Shown one piece after another: positions 18,197 through 29,054 of a stretch of 64,000 nucleotides of DNA (the stretch's first letter is position 1; the number at the start of each line of letters is the position of its first letter). Source of the stretch: Oceanobacillus bengalensis. GTDB lineage: Bacteria > Bacillota > Bacilli > Bacillales > Amphibacillaceae. A program made the position numbers and the translations under genes. The stretch spans positions 22,649-86,648 of the forward strand of contig NZ_RBZO01000017.1 of assembly GCF_003628445.1 (NCBI RefSeq), in the 5' to 3' direction. The notes beneath the pieces were generated by a model, which saw nothing but the letters and a program-made list of their open reading frames with translations, ran no database searches and had not been told where the DNA came from.

Positions 18197-19303
18197 ATGT
18201 CAAATAAATATTTAATGATTAGTTTTCGTTTTGTAATCGTAGTCCTATTCATTCTATCAAGCTATTATTTCTTATCTTACAGCTTAACCTACATTTATCC
18301 GTTAATTATAGCTATCATTCTAGCAACAATAATGAATCCTAGTGTGTCTTTCTTACAAAGGAGATTCAGAATACCCCGCGGTTTAGCCACATTTCTTGTC
18401 ATTATAACTATTTTTATCATGTTAATGGGGACTCTATTTATCATTATTTCAGAACTATATCAGGGCACCGTATATTTAGCAGAAAAGGTCCCAATCTATT
18501 TCCATCAATTTTTATACTTTCTCGAATCCATTTTTAATACATTTATCCTTCCGGCTTACGAGAAGATTTTATCGATTTTTCTAACCTTAAATCCTGAACA
18601 GCAATTAACAATAAAAGATACGATTAATAATCTGACCAACTATCTATCATCAACAGGGACGAGGCTCCTACAGGATACATTAGAATTTATAACAAAATTT
18701 CTATCTACACTGCCTAATTCTGTTACCGTTCTTATTTTCATCATATTTGCTGCCTTTTTAATTACTGCTGATTGGGATCATTTAAAACAACAATATAAGA
18801 AACTAATACCTACAAACATCAATGCTTCAACAAGTAATGTAGCTAATCATCTAAAGAAATCGTTCGTTGGTTTTGTAAAGGCACAGTGTATCCTAATCTT
18901 TATATCGGGATGTCTCATTTTCATTGGCTTATATTTACTACAAATTGAACACGCTTTAACAATTGCCGTTTTTGCTACGCTCGTAGACTTAATCCCATTA
19001 ATTGGGACGGGTATTATTTTTGTACCGTGGATAATTTATTTATTTCTTGTGGGGAATTATACTCTTACTATCGGTTTGACAATACTGTATATGATTGTCG
19101 TTGTTGTTCGTCAAGTGATAGAACCAAAAGTCCTCTCGTCTAATATAGGAATACACCCTTTATTAGCACTTGTTGGATACTTTTTTGGATTTCAACTGTG
19201 GGGAGTACTTGGAATAATCATTGCACCAGCAATATTAATTTTAATAAGTGTACTTCATCAATCTGGTATTTTCAAATGGGTATTAAACTTTATTAAGGGA
19301 TAA
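18197..19303 (+). CDS. ytvI: YtvI family membrane protein (AI-2E transporter superfamily)
   Basis: The 368-residue polytopic protein belongs to the AI-2E/PerM permease superfamily and matches the sporulation-associated YtvI. It has paired N-terminal helices (8-45), an amphipathic central region (about 95-165) and C-terminal helices ending in the hallmark LVGYFFGFQLWGVLGIIIAP. Substrate is unknown; some superfamily members act as Na+/H+ antiporters. GGGGGAA precedes the ATG. It stands alone and converges on fxsA. Confidence 0.85.
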   Translation: MSNKYLMISFRFVIVVLFILSSYYFLSYSLTYIYPLIIAIILATIMNPSVSFLQRRFRIPRGLATFLVIITIFIMLMGTLFIIISELYQGTVYLAEKVPIYFHQFLYFLESIFNTFILPAYEKILSIFLTLNPEQQLTIKDTINNLTNYLSSTGTRLLQDTLEFITKFLSTLPNSVTVLIFIIFAAFLITADWDHLKQQYKKLIPTNINASTSNVANHLKKSFVGFVKAQCILIFISGCLIFIGLYLLQIEHALTIAVFATLVDLIPLIGTGIIFVPWIIYLFLVGNYTLTIGLTILYMIVVVVRQVIEPKVLSSNIGIHPLLALVGYFFGFQLWGVLGIIIAPAILILISVLHQSGIFKWVLNFIKG

Positions 19304-19309
19304 CAATGT

Positions 19310-19699
19310 CTACCATTTACGATAAATAATTGAACCATTATCTATTTTACGTTTAATATATGTTGAAATGACATGCTTAAGTGGTTTCCTTGTAAGGGGT
19401 AAGACAAGAATAAATCCTATTGTATCGGTAATGAATCCTGGAGATAGTAAAAATATACCTCCAATTAAAATGCAAATACCATCAATAATATGTTCGGTTG
19501 GAGCTTGTCCTTTATTTATAGATATTCTAGCACGTTTCCACGTGTCCATACCTTGATATTTCGCAATTGTAATGCCGATAATCCCAGTGAATAATATAAG
19601 CAAAACAACCCACCATGGACCAATAATCCCACCAATCCACAGAAATACACCAATTTCCGATGCAGGTACTATTAATAAAGCTAATAAGAGCCATCGCAT
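19310..19699 (-). CDS. fxsA: FxsA family membrane protein
   Basis: The 129-residue FxsA (YtzA-like) protein has four predicted membrane segments: MRWLLLALLIVPASEIGVFL, a second around 27-47, and two around 72-98. It ends in a basic tail. E. coli FxsA overproduction relieves F-exclusion of phage T7; no native role is established. GAGAGGATG precedes the ATG. It is just downstream of the pyk terminator and probably has its own promoter. Confidence 0.85.
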   Translation of the reverse strand: MRWLLLALLIVPASEIGVFLWIGGIIGPWWVVLLILFTGIIGITIAKYQGMDTWKRARISINKGQAPTEHIIDGICILIGGIFLLSPGFITDTIGFILVLPLTRKPLKHVISTYIKRKIDNGSIIYRKW

Positions 19700-19752
19700 A
19701 TATCTTACATCCTCTCATCAATTATAATAACATTCTTATAATTAATTTTAAA

Positions 19753-19782
19753 AGAAAAATCGGCCAATATGCCGATTTTTCT
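19753..19782 (-). terminator. Terminator of pfkA-pyk
   Basis: A perfect 12-bp stem (AGAAAAATCGGC with GCCGATTTTTCT, 6-nt loop) lies 20 bases past the pyk stop. T-rich tracts are present on both strands. Confidence 0.85.
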
Positions 19783-19802
19783 TTCACATCTCAAGTTTAA
19801 AT

Positions 19803-21563
19803 TTATAAAACCTTTGCATGCCCATTATAAATGTCGCCACTTGTTCCATCAATTGTCACATCTTGGCCGTCTGATAATAGTTCAAAAATATTATTTACGC
19901 CAACGATAACCGGAATCCCTAAGCTAAGTCCTACAACAGCAGCATGTGAAGTCAAACCACCCTCTTGCGTCACAAGGCCACCTGCTTTTTCAATTGCTGG
20001 CATCATGTCACGATCTGTACCATATGTTACAAGGATGTCTCCTTCTTCTACTTTTTCATTTGCTTCAGCTGCATTTTTTGCGGTAACGACTTTTCCATAT
20101 GCACTATGTTTACCAATACCTTGGCCTTTAACAATTACATCACCGATAATATGAACTTTTAGTAAGTTCGTTGTTCCACTTTCTCCAACTGGAACACCTG
20201 CAGTAATAATGACACGGCTCCCTCTTTGACATAAACCATTTTCTAGCCCACTGTCTACTGCAATATCCAACATTTCATCTGTAGATTGCGCTACCTTCCC
20301 CATAACTGCATGAACGCCCCAAACCAATGCTAGTTGACGATTCACTTGATCAGAGAATGTTACTGCAAGAATCGAAGCTTTTGGTCGATATTTCGATATC
20401 ATTCTCGCTGTAAATCCACTTTCAGTCGGTGTAATAATTGTGTCAATATTTAAGTTCATTGCTGTATGAGAAACGGATTGCGTAATTGCTTCAGTGATTG
20501 TCATATCAACATTTTTAGAGCGCTCATCTAAAATCGCTTTATGATCGAGTGCTGATTCTGCTTTTAATGCAATATTATTCATCGTCATTACTGATTCAAC
20601 AGGATAGCTACCAGCAGCGGTCTCACCTGAAAGCATAATTGCGTCCGTTCCGTCAAATATAGCATTCGCTACGTCAGATGCTTCTGCTCTTGTCGGACGT
20701 GGATTACGTTGCATCGAATCAAGCATTTGTGTAGCAGTTATTACTGGTTTTCCAGCATTATTACATTTCTTTATTAATGCTTTTTGCACAAGCGGAACAT
20801 CTTCAGCTGGGATTTCAACACCGAGATCTCCTCTTGCAACCATCAAACCATCACTAACCTCTATGATGCTATCGATATTATCGACACCTTCTTGGTTTTC
20901 AATCTTAGGAATAATTTTAATTTGTACCGCATTATTCTTTTCAAGAACTTCTCTAATTTCTAATACATCTGAAGCTCTACGAACGAAAGATGCTGCAATG
21001 AAATCTACATCTTGCTCGATTCCAAATTCTATATCAGAGCGATCTTTATCGGTAATACCCGGTAAGTTAACAGATACGTTTGGTACGTTTACACCCTTTT
21101 TATTTTTAATTGTTCCACTATTTAATGCTGTCGTTTTAATTTCTCCAGCGGCTTTATCAACTGAAACAACTTCTAATTCAATAAGACCATCATCTAATAA
21201 TATTTTAGAGCCTGCATGTACATCATTAATTAATCCATCATATGTTACAGAGAAGCGTTCAGCTGTTCCCTCTACTTCTTGCATCATGACAGAAACAGTA
21301 CTTCCTTGGATAATTTCGTCCTGACCATTTACGAAATTGTTCGTTCTAATTTCTGGACCTTTGGTGTCTAGAAGTAGTGCAACAGTTTTTCCTTTGTTCT
21401 CTGCTGCTTTACGAATATTTTTTATTCGTGCACCATGTTCTTCATAATCCCCGTGGGAAAAATTTAACCTAGCAACATTCATTCCAGCATCAATTAGTTT
21501 TTCTAACGTTTCAATTGATTCTGAAGCAGGACCAATTGTACAAACGATCTTTGTATTTCTCAT
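19803..21563 (-). CDS. pyk: Pyruvate kinase with C-terminal PEP-utilising domain
   Basis: Pyk makes pyruvate and ATP from phosphoenolpyruvate. At 586 residues it carries the Bacillus-type extra C-terminal domain (about 475-586) that resembles the phosphohistidine domain of PEP-utilising enzymes, including the GGLTSHAAV histidine motif. Core signatures are [18 protein letters not shown] (catalytic lysine) and [17 protein letters not shown] precedes the ATG. It lies 31 bases downstream of pfkA, so the pair is an operon. Confidence 0.95.
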   Translation of the reverse strand: MRNTKIVCTIGPASESIETLEKLIDAGMNVARLNFSHGDYEEHGARIKNIRKAAENKGKTVALLLDTKGPEIRTNNFVNGQDEIIQGSTVSVMMQEVEGTAERFSVTYDGLINDVHAGSKILLDDGLIELEVVSVDKAAGEIKTTALNSGTIKNKKGVNVPNVSVNLPGITDKDRSDIEFGIEQDVDFIAASFVRRASDVLEIREVLEKNNAVQIKIIPKIENQEGVDNIDSIIEVSDGLMVARGDLGVEIPAEDVPLVQKALIKKCNNAGKPVITATQMLDSMQRNPRPTRAEASDVANAIFDGTDAIMLSGETAAGSYPVESVMTMNNIALKAESALDHKAILDERSKNVDMTITEAITQSVSHTAMNLNIDTIITPTESGFTARMISKYRPKASILAVTFSDQVNRQLALVWGVHAVMGKVAQSTDEMLDIAVDSGLENGLCQRGSRVIITAGVPVGESGTTNLLKVHIIGDVIVKGQGIGKHSAYGKVVTAKNAAEANEKVEEGDILVTYGTDRDMMPAIEKAGGLVTQEGGLTSHAAVVGLSLGIPVIVGVNNIFELLSDGQDVTIDGTSGDIYNGHAKVL

Positions 21564-21594
21564 AGTTTTCTATTTCCTCCTCAGGGTGAATCGA

Positions 21595-22632
<1,038 letters not shown>

Positions 22633-22733
22633 TCAATATATATAGTAAAACCCTACATTCTAAAGATAAGATAAAACAGTTTAAATATCAATCATTACCA
22701 CAGAAAAAAGTCGAAAATAGTAATATTCAGAAC

Positions 22734-22747
22734 TAAAAGCGTTTCCA
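22734..22747 (-). promoter_or_regulatory. Candidate CcpA (cre) site upstream of pfkA
   Basis: On the minus strand TGGAAACGCTTTTA matches 13 of 14 positions of TGNAANCGNWNNCA. It lies 177 bases before the pfkA start. Confidence 0.6.
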
Positions 22748-22805
22748 AATTAGAAATGTGCAAGTGATATCAACTACTAACAAAATTTTATATCACCTAA
22801 GCAAT

Positions 22806-22843
22806 AAGTAAAGGCTGACAATATACATTATCAACCTTTACTT
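22806..22843 (-). terminator. Probable terminator of accDA
   Basis: The stem AAGTAAAGG with CCTTTACTT (imperfectly extended inwards) lies just beyond the accA stop. The T-run on the transcribed strand is poor, so this is tentative. Confidence 0.5.
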
Positions 22844-22851
22844 AAATGAGA

Positions 22852-23808
22852 TTACAGCAATTTGTAATCTCCTATTCTTTTGTATTTTTCCCATCTTTTC
22901 TCAAGTAATTCTCCCGAAGAAAATTCTGATAAGTATGTCAGGGATTCTGTGAGCACTTTATCAATCATTTGTGCTTGTCCCTCCACATTTTTATGTGCTC
23001 CTCCTTTTGGTTCTGGAATTACTTGATCAACGACGCCTAATTCTTTTAAATCAGCCGCAGTAATCTTCATTGACTCTGCCGCTTTTTTTGCTAAATTTGC
23101 ATCCTTCCATAGGATAGAGGCTGCTCCTTCTGGCGATATAACCGAATAGGTAGCATTCTCTAGCATATGAATATGGTCACCCACACCCAACGCTAACGCT
23201 CCGCCACTACCTCCTTCTCCAATAACGATACAGACAACGGGAACAGTTAGACCTGCCATTTCCATCAGATTTCTAGCAATTGCTTCACTTTGTCCTCGTT
23301 CTTCTGCAGCCTTACCTGGATACGCACCTTTGGTATCAATAAAACAAACAATCGGACGACCGAATTTCTCCGCCTGTTTCATGTGTCTAAGTGCCTTCCT
23401 ATACCCTTCAGGATGTGGCATACCGAAGTTTCTACGAATATTCTCTTTCGTATCTTTCCCTCTTTGATGACCAATAACTGTAATTGGTTTGTCTTTATAA
23501 AAGGCAATTCCAGATACAATCGCTGCATCATCACCAAAGGCACGATCACCGTGAAATTCGATAAAGTTAGTAAACAGCTTTTCGATATAATCTAACGTTG
23601 TAGGTCGCTCAGAATGTCTAGCCATTTGTACGCGATCCCAAGGCTTCAAGTGACCGTATATATCATTTTCCAACTCAATTAATCTATTTTCAAGTGTTGA
23701 AATTTCCTCTGTTAAATCAATATCACTATCTTCCGTGAATTTCTTTAACTCTACAATCTTTTCTTTTAAATTAACAATCGGCTTTTCGAAGTCTAATACT
23801 TGCTTCAT
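22852..23808 (-). CDS. accA: Acetyl-CoA carboxylase carboxyltransferase, alpha subunit
   Basis: AccA with AccD transfers the carboxyl group from biotin to acetyl-CoA, giving malonyl-CoA for fatty-acid synthesis. The 318-residue protein has the crotonase-like carboxyltransferase fold with [34 protein letters not shown] and [10 protein letters not shown]. Its start overlaps the accD stop by 4 bases, giving coupled translation of the two subunits. Confidence 0.95.
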   Translation of the reverse strand: MKQVLDFEKPIVNLKEKIVELKKFTEDSDIDLTEEISTLENRLIELENDIYGHLKPWDRVQMARHSERPTTLDYIEKLFTNFIEFHGDRAFGDDAAIVSGIAFYKDKPITVIGHQRGKDTKENIRRNFGMPHPEGYRKALRHMKQAEKFGRPIVCFIDTKGAYPGKAAEERGQSEAIARNLMEMAGLTVPVVCIVIGEGGSGGALALGVGDHIHMLENATYSVISPEGAASILWKDANLAKKAAESMKITAADLKELGVVDQVIPEPKGGAHKNVEGQAQMIDKVLTESLTYLSEFSSGELLEKRWEKYKRIGDYKLL

Positions 23809-24668
23809 GTCTTATTTCCACCTTTCTGATGCATGATGAGCAATGTTGTTAAAAGTTCTTTCATATCATGCCGGTGGACAATCTTATCTAATTGACCGTG
23901 TTCCATTAGAAATTCAGAGGTTTGAAAATCATCGGGAAGTTTCTCTCGAATGGTTTGCTCTATTATTCTTCTCCCAGCAAATCCTATTAAAGCTTTTGGT
24001 TCAGCAAAATTATAATCACCAATTGATGCGAAGCTAGCTGACACTCCACCTGTAGTTGGGTGTGTCATAACAGAAACCATCAAGCCACCTTCATTACTAA
24101 ATCGCTTAATCGCTACAGACGTTTTAGCCATTTGCATTAAACTTAGTACACCTTCTTGCATTCTAGCGCCACCAGAAGCTGTATATATAATAAAAGGTAA
24201 TGATTCTTTTCTAGCTCTCTCTACTGCATTTGCTATTTTTTCTCCAACCGCACTCCCCATACTTCCCATACGAAAAAAAGAATCCATAACGGCGAATGCT
24301 GTATCTTGACCATTGATTTGACCACGGCCGGTTACAACACCTTCATTCAATCCCGTCTTTTCACGGTCTTTTGCTATTTTTTGCTCATATTCTGGGAAAT
24401 CTAATGGGTTTGATGAGGTGATTTGTTCATCCCATTCCTCGAAGGTTTCTTCATCAAATAAACTTTCAATACGCTCCCACGCCGTTAGGGGGTGATGATG
24501 ATTACAATTTGGGCAAACATTTAATGCTTTTTTCAATTCTTTCCGATAGTATATTTTTTTGCATCCGGTACATTTTTGCATTAACCCCTGTGGGACATCA
24601 ATTTTACTCTGTTCACTAGGAATGGTTGCATATTTCTTGCGCTTGGTGAATATGTCTTTCAGCTGCAA
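23805..24668 (-). CDS. accD: Acetyl-CoA carboxylase carboxyltransferase, beta subunit
   Basis: AccD is the partner of AccA. The 287-residue protein has an N-terminal zinc ribbon (C33, C36, C52, C55) and the carboxyltransferase core with [17 protein letters not shown] and [17 protein letters not shown]. The start is TTG at 24666-24668, with AAGGAGGAG 6 bases upstream. It is first in accD-accA and lies 166 bases after the GntR gene. A possible promoter TTGACA lies near 24750 on the minus strand; I see no FapR-type operator. Confidence 0.94.
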   Translation of the reverse strand: MQLKDIFTKRKKYATIPSEQSKIDVPQGLMQKCTGCKKIYYRKELKKALNVCPNCNHHHPLTAWERIESLFDEETFEEWDEQITSSNPLDFPEYEQKIAKDREKTGLNEGVVTGRGQINGQDTAFAVMDSFFRMGSMGSAVGEKIANAVERARKESLPFIIYTASGGARMQEGVLSLMQMAKTSVAIKRFSNEGGLMVSVMTHPTTGGVSASFASIGDYNFAEPKALIGFAGRRIIEQTIREKLPDDFQTSEFLMEHGQLDKIVHRHDMKELLTTLLIMHQKGGNKT

Positions 24669-24834
24669 GCTAACTCCTCCTTCACTTTCACAACCTATAC
24701 GAAAATTAGGTAATGCACTTTATCAATCATATCAAAATAAAATAAAAAATGTTGTCAAAATAAGTCGACAGCATAATAGAAAATAGAGAGTAGAGAGTAA
24801 AGATACAATAATCTATCTTCAGATAGGTTGAATC

Positions 24835-25458
24835 CTATTTCCTCTTAAAACGCTTCATAAACAAGTCTTCAATGGTTGAATAAGTTTTGTTTTCATAGAT
24901 TTGTATTAATTCTATATATAATGATTTATCATACACTTGCTCATCTAGTGTAGATGAGAATTCCTCCATCAATGACCAAATTCTTTCTAAAAGGATAATA
25001 TCTGCTTTCATAAAAAGATGGCGAAAGAAAGAACGGTGCTTATCTTTAAGAAGACTAGAGGGATTATGAATAATCTCCTCTAGTTTTAGAATATCTGTAT
25101 CCGTAATATGAAGAAATGCTGCTTTTGCAGCTTCCTTTTCAATAATATGCTTGGACAAAATCAGATTACCCTTTATTTCCTTTTCTCTTAAAATAAAGGA
25201 AGCTAAAATTTCAACTGACTGTAACGAACGATAGGAACTAAGGAATGTCCCTTCGCCAGGACTTGTCTCAATTATCCCTAACAATTCCAACGCTCTTAGC
25301 GCTTCACGAATAGATGACCTACTAGCTTGTAGTTTCTCTGCCAGTTCCCTTTCGGAGGGAAGTTTATCTCCAGGATTCAGGTGATGGATTTCTATATAGG
25401 AACGAATTTGTTGCAATACTCCTTGATAAACTTTCTGATTACGCAAAGTCACAGCCAC
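24835..25458 (-). CDS. GntR/FadR family transcriptional regulator
   Basis: The 207-residue regulator has an N-terminal winged helix (about 8-75; LQQIRSYIEIHHLNPGDKLP then ASRSSIREALRALELLG) and a C-terminal all-helical effector domain that is less conserved. It probably senses a small metabolite. It lies 19 bases downstream of the malic enzyme gene and upstream of accDA. A perfect GGTGGTCAGACCACC palindrome in the malic enzyme promoter is its likely operator, so it may repress its own operon. GTG start at 25458 with AGGGAG upstream. Confidence 0.85.
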   Translation of the reverse strand: MAVTLRNQKVYQGVLQQIRSYIEIHHLNPGDKLPSERELAEKLQASRSSIREALRALELLGIIETSPGEGTFLSSYRSLQSVEILASFILREKEIKGNLILSKHIIEKEAAKAAFLHITDTDILKLEEIIHNPSSLLKDKHRSFFRHLFMKADIILLERIWSLMEEFSSTLDEQVYDKSLYIELIQIYENKTYSTIEDLFMKRFKRK

Positions 25459-25477
25459 TATTCACTCCCTAAGACCA

Positions 25478-26716
25478 TTAGTTCTCTTCGATATTCGTTA
25501 ATTTTCTCGTTTTCTCAGCAACTTCCTCTGGATCAATTTTCACTCTTGCGACGCCAGAATCCATTGCTGCCTTTGCTACACTTTTAGCAACAATCGGCGC
25601 AACACGAGCATCAAAAGGTGCTGGAATTACATAATCATCATGCAATTCATTATCTGAGATTAATGAAGCAATTGCCTCTGCTGCAGCAACTTTCATTTTC
25701 TCATTTATACGAGTAGCCCTAACATCTAGAGCACCTCTGAATATTCCCGGAAAAGCCAAAACATTATTCACTTGATTCGGAAAGTCAGAACGTCCGGTAC
25801 CAATTACTCTCGCCCCAGCTTCCTTCGCATCTTCTGGCATAATCTCTGGATCAGGATTTGCCATTGCAAAAATAATCGCATCATCACTCATTTTCTTAAC
25901 CATCTCTTTAGACAGAGCATTAGCGACGGAAACACCAATAAATACATCTGCACCTTCAAGTACTTCATCAAGTGAGCCAGCAATTTTATTTCGATTTGTA
26001 AATGCGGCAACTTCATCTTTTACAGGATTCATCCCTTTTGGTCTACCCTCATAAATAGCACCTTTAGAATCACACATAATCATATCGTGAACACCGAAAC
26101 TTTTTAGAAGTTTAATAATCGCGATTCCTGCTGCCCCTGCACCACTCATTACGACTTTTATGTTAGAAAATGTCTTTCCAACAAGTTTTAGAGCATTGAT
26201 TAAACCAGCAACCGTAACAATTGCCGTTCCATGTTGATCATCATGAAAAATAGGTATATTTGTTTCGTTTTTTAAGCGTTCTTCAATAATAAAACAATTC
26301 GGAGCGGCAATATCTTCTAAATTAACGCCACCAAAATTCGGTTCCATCAATTTAACTGTTCGGACGATTTCATCTACATCATGTGTTGCTAAACAAATAG
26401 GAAAAGAATCTACTCCAGCGAATGTTTTAAATAACACCGCTTTTCCTTCCATTACAGGGAGCGCTGCTTCAGGTCCGATATTTCCTAAACCTAATACAGC
26501 GGAACCATCACTTACGACTGCTACCATGTTTCCTTTCATCGTATAATCATAAACTGTTTCTTTGCGATCAAAGATTTCTTTACATGGCTCTGCAACACCT
26601 GGTGAATATGCTAGACTTAAATCATTTGCATTTCTCACCGGTACTTTTGATTGAACGGATAATTTCCCCTTATTAACCTTATGCATATGTAGCGCTTCGT
26701 CTTTAAAGCTAGCCAT
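25478..26716 (-). CDS. ytsJ: NAD(P)-dependent malic enzyme
   Basis: Malic enzyme decarboxylates malate to pyruvate, giving NADPH or NADH. The 412-residue protein matches the YtsJ type: ACT-free, with SLAYSPGVAEPCKEI, DGSAVLGLGNIGP, FHDDQHGTAIV and GAGAAGIAI (nucleotide loop). In B. subtilis YtsJ favours NADP. It is co-transcribed with the GntR gene and supplies reductant next to the fatty-acid genes accDA. Its promoter and operator are well defined (26782-26838). AAAGGGG is 12 bases from the ATG, a rather long spacing. Confidence 0.93.
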   Translation of the reverse strand: MASFKDEALHMHKVNKGKLSVQSKVPVRNANDLSLAYSPGVAEPCKEIFDRKETVYDYTMKGNMVAVVSDGSAVLGLGNIGPEAALPVMEGKAVLFKTFAGVDSFPICLATHDVDEIVRTVKLMEPNFGGVNLEDIAAPNCFIIEERLKNETNIPIFHDDQHGTAIVTVAGLINALKLVGKTFSNIKVVMSGAGAAGIAIIKLLKSFGVHDMIMCDSKGAIYEGRPKGMNPVKDEVAAFTNRNKIAGSLDEVLEGADVFIGVSVANALSKEMVKKMSDDAIIFAMANPDPEIMPEDAKEAGARVIGTGRSDFPNQVNNVLAFPGIFRGALDVRATRINEKMKVAAAEAIASLISDNELHDDYVIPAPFDARVAPIVAKSVAKAAMDSGVARVKIDPEEVAEKTRKLTNIEEN

Positions 26717-26781
26717 ATCGTTATTTTCGCCCCTTTATAATGATAAAAATAGAATAATTTACAATGATATATGGATATATT

Positions 26782-26800
26782 TAGGTGGTCAGACCACCTA
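26782..26800. promoter_or_regulatory. Perfect 19-bp palindrome, candidate GntR operator
   Basis: TAGGTGGTCAGACCACCTA is fully symmetric about a central A and carries the TGGTnnnACCA core typical of FadR-type operators. It sits from about +4 after the predicted transcription start of the malic enzyme gene, a position that would block transcription when occupied. Confidence 0.75.
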
Positions 26801-26810
26801 TAATGCTACC

Positions 26811-26838
26811 ATTATAACAGATGAATCGTATCTGTAAA
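26811..26838 (-). promoter_or_regulatory. SigmaA promoter of malic enzyme-gntR
   Basis: On the minus strand TTTACA, a 16-bp spacer and a perfect TATAAT are found. The -10 box ends 11 bases before the 19-bp palindrome. Predicted start of transcription is near 26804. Confidence 0.75.
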
Positions 26839-26987
26839 GTATTGTAACCAAATAGTTTATGTCTACCTTACCTTTTCATACCCGAATTATCAACCAGTTG
26901 GCAAAGCATTACTTTTTTTATTGCAGCATATTTTCATCTTCCAAATTTTTATCAATCACAACAAATAATATGAAAAGAATCTACATA

Positions 26988-27030
26988 ATAAAAATAAGCC
27001 ACCTCCTCAAAGTTATGGGAGATGGCTTAT
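26988..27030 (-). terminator. Terminator of nirK
   Basis: A 13-bp stem with one G-U pair (ATAAGCCATCTCC with GGAGGTGGCTTAT on the transcribed strand) is followed by TTTTATTAT. It lies just past the nirK stop. The rest of the gap 26839-26987 shows nothing else. Confidence 0.85.
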
Positions 27031-27038
27031 CTCTATAC

Positions 27039-28049
27039 CTATTCTGTTACGACTAGCTTACCAGCAGCGCCTTTTTGTACATGATTAAATTGGTGAGTAA
27101 CAAATTTATAAGTTCCTGCTTCTTTGACTGTAAATTCTACTACGGCTCCTCCACTAGCTGGAAGGCCAACCGTTTGCATTCCTTCCATATGGTTTGCTGG
27201 GTGTCCGTCTATATACACATCATCAAAAACTGTTCCAATTACATGGAAGCTACTTACTTCATTTGGTCCGACGTTATTAATGTAGAAACGGATTTTTTCT
27301 CCGACTTTAGCTTCTAGTGGTTCATCAATAAGTGCTCCAACTGTTCCATTTGTATTAACTTGTCCTTCATGTAATGCTTTTGCTGAGAAAACCACTTGTG
27401 AAGGTTCCTCATTTGTCATATCATTTAAGTCATTGTACTTATACCATTCGTTTTGAACAATTACAAATTCCCTATCTACTTCATCATCGGTTGGGTAACC
27501 ATCTTGTGGCGTGACAATAATGACGCCATGCATACCATTCGCAATGTGAGAAAGAACTGGATCCGTACCGCAGTGATACATAAATACACCAGGACTAGAA
27601 GCTTTGTATACAAATGTACCTTCCTCATTAGGAGCAACATCAGCAAAGGCTTTATCAGGTGCAGCGTGTACAGCATGGAAGTCCATACTATGCGGAATAG
27701 ACGGGTCCATATTATCTAAGGTAAAGTGAATAGTGTCTCCTTCTTCTACAACCACTACTGGTCCAGGTGCTTCTCCGTTAAATGTCCAAGCTTTATAATT
27801 GTTATCTTTATCAATTTCAATATCAGTTATTTGTGATGTCATCCTAACAAATACATCTGAACCTTCACGATTTATTTCAAGAGGAACAGGTTCTTGATTT
27901 AAATCTTTGTGCGCTGGAATAACTTCGACAGTTGCTTCCTCTGCACTAACCGTCTGTACGTCTTTGTCAGGTTCCACTTCTTCATTCCCACAAGCAGATA
28001 ACACCAATGCAGTACTAACTAAGCCAACTCCAATAAGTTTTTTTAGCAT
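27039..28049 (-). CDS. nirK: Copper-containing nitrite reductase, lipoprotein
   Basis: NirK reduces nitrite to nitric oxide outside the membrane during denitrification. The 336-residue protein has a lipoprotein signal (LSAC, C20) and two cupredoxin domains. All copper ligands are present: type 1 H120, C160, H168, M173; type 2 H125, H159, H319; and catalytic D123 and H269. The ATG at 28049 follows GAGGTG. An FNR-like box at 28172-28187 placed at -41.5 suggests activation without oxygen. No NO reductase is seen in the window. Confidence 0.93.
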   Translation of the reverse strand: MLKKLIGVGLVSTALVLSACGNEEVEPDKDVQTVSAEEATVEVIPAHKDLNQEPVPLEINREGSDVFVRMTSQITDIEIDKDNNYKAWTFNGEAPGPVVVVEEGDTIHFTLDNMDPSIPHSMDFHAVHAAPDKAFADVAPNEEGTFVYKASSPGVFMYHCGTDPVLSHIANGMHGVIIVTPQDGYPTDDEVDREFVIVQNEWYKYNDLNDMTNEEPSQVVFSAKALHEGQVNTNGTVGALIDEPLEAKVGEKIRFYINNVGPNEVSSFHVIGTVFDDVYIDGHPANHMEGMQTVGLPASGGAVVEFTVKEAGTYKFVTHQFNHVQKGAAGKLVVTE

Positions 28050-28144
28050 AACGCTCACCTCATCTTTTTATTAGATAAGGTGTACCACTCAGGTATATAT
28101 CTTTTCGCCAGTTTGTATGAATGGATTACCTTATCTTTGACTTA

Positions 28145-28187
28145 AGTATATAATTGTCACTTTGCCCAAAATGTGATTTCTATCACT
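28145..28187 (-). promoter_or_regulatory. FNR-type box and -10 element upstream of nirK
   Basis: TGTGA-N6-TCACT at 28172-28187 matches 9 of 10 positions of the FNR/CRP consensus. On the minus strand a TATACT -10 box lies at 28145-28150, putting the box centre about 41.5 bases before the predicted start, the classical class II activator position. Confidence 0.65.
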
Positions 28188-28421
28188 TATTTACCTTTGT
28201 ATGTGAACACTTTTTGTCGATGTAAATCATTATATTTACACTGTTTATATGGTAAAAACATTGTTTTTCTATCTTACAATTCACAATCTTTATGTTCAAT
28301 TATTTACAAGTTTTCCACTAATTGATATGCCTGTTTTCGTTCACATTATTGACACATTTGTATCTTTATGTTAAGTTTATAATATTAAGAAAATTAAACA
28401 CATATAGAGAGGATGAAATGA

Positions 28422-28565
28422 ATGATTCAAGTTAATGTAACAGTAGATTATGAAGGGCAATTTTATCAAACGAACGTCCTCACAAGCCGAGATACGGAAC
28501 CGGACGAAATTTTGCAGCTGGCCTTTAGTCAAATAAAAAGACAGTGGGAAGTTCCTGAAAATTAA
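28422..28565 (+). CDS. BA3454-like small stress protein
   Basis: This 47-residue ORF encodes a small acidic protein with a strand-rich start (IQVNVTVDYEGQFYQTNVL) and a helix ending in IKRQWEV. Length and pattern resemble the BA3454 family of small stress-response proteins from Bacillus, whose function is not known. GAGAGG lies 9 bases upstream. It is between nirK and the symporter genes and has no partner. The stretch upstream, 28188-28421, is very AT-rich with no other gene. Confidence 0.65.
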   Translation: MIQVNVTVDYEGQFYQTNVLTSRDTEPDEILQLAFSQIKRQWEVPEN

Positions 28566-28741
28566 CCTTCCCTCTTCCTATCATTCCACATTTCAACGTG
28601 GTATTCAGGGCCCCACATAAATATCCCCCTTTTCTTTCTTCCCAACCTCCTTTTTTAATTTTTTAAGATAATCTAGTAAAGTAGAGCAAATTTTGTTATT
28701 ATATACTCTGGATAATATTTATTAGAATTTTTTGTTTGTTT

Positions 28742-28757
28742 TGTGAATATTTTCACT
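28742..28757 (+). promoter_or_regulatory. FNR-type box upstream of the symporter pair
   Basis: TGTGA-N6-TCACT, the same half-sites as at nirK, lies 109 bases before the small symporter subunit. A possible -10 (TATGTA, 28783) follows. The 300-bp gap 28566-28865 contains nothing else recognisable. Confidence 0.5.
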
Positions 28758-28865
28758 AACTAAATAAACATGCTACGTCTCCTATGTAGAATGGTAATAA
28801 GATTTTTGTAAATAGTAAGAGTAAATGTTCAATCCCTAACAAGTTTATAATCCGGAGGTGATATT

Positions 28866-29054
28866 TTGAAAGCAAATGAAGGAAAATGGGCGTTAGCGAT
28901 ACTTTTTATCATTATCCTTGCCTATGTGCTCCCATATACCATATTTACAAATGTTGCAAAATGGTATGGTAGCTTCTTATTGTGGATTGTGTTGGCACTT
29001 ATTGTTTTTATTATTAATTATTTTTTAACAAAAGATTGGGGTAAAGAAGAATGA
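28866..29054 (+). CDS. Small membrane protein, symporter partner
   Basis: The 62-residue protein has two transmembrane helices (about 9-29 and 35-54) and a short charged tail. It directly precedes and overlaps a sodium symporter gene by 4 bases (ATGA), like YhdT with PanF, so it is probably an accessory subunit. Start is TTG at 28866, 5 bases after GGAGGTGAT. Its exact family is not clear to me. Confidence 0.75.
   Translation: MKANEGKWALAILFIIILAYVLPYTIFTNVAKWYGSFLLWIVLALIVFIINYFLTKDWGKEE

Noticed and set aside
24669..24834. FapR operator before accD
   Set aside because: I looked for the TTAGTACCTGNTACTAA-like palindrome and found none; only a possible TTGACA is present.
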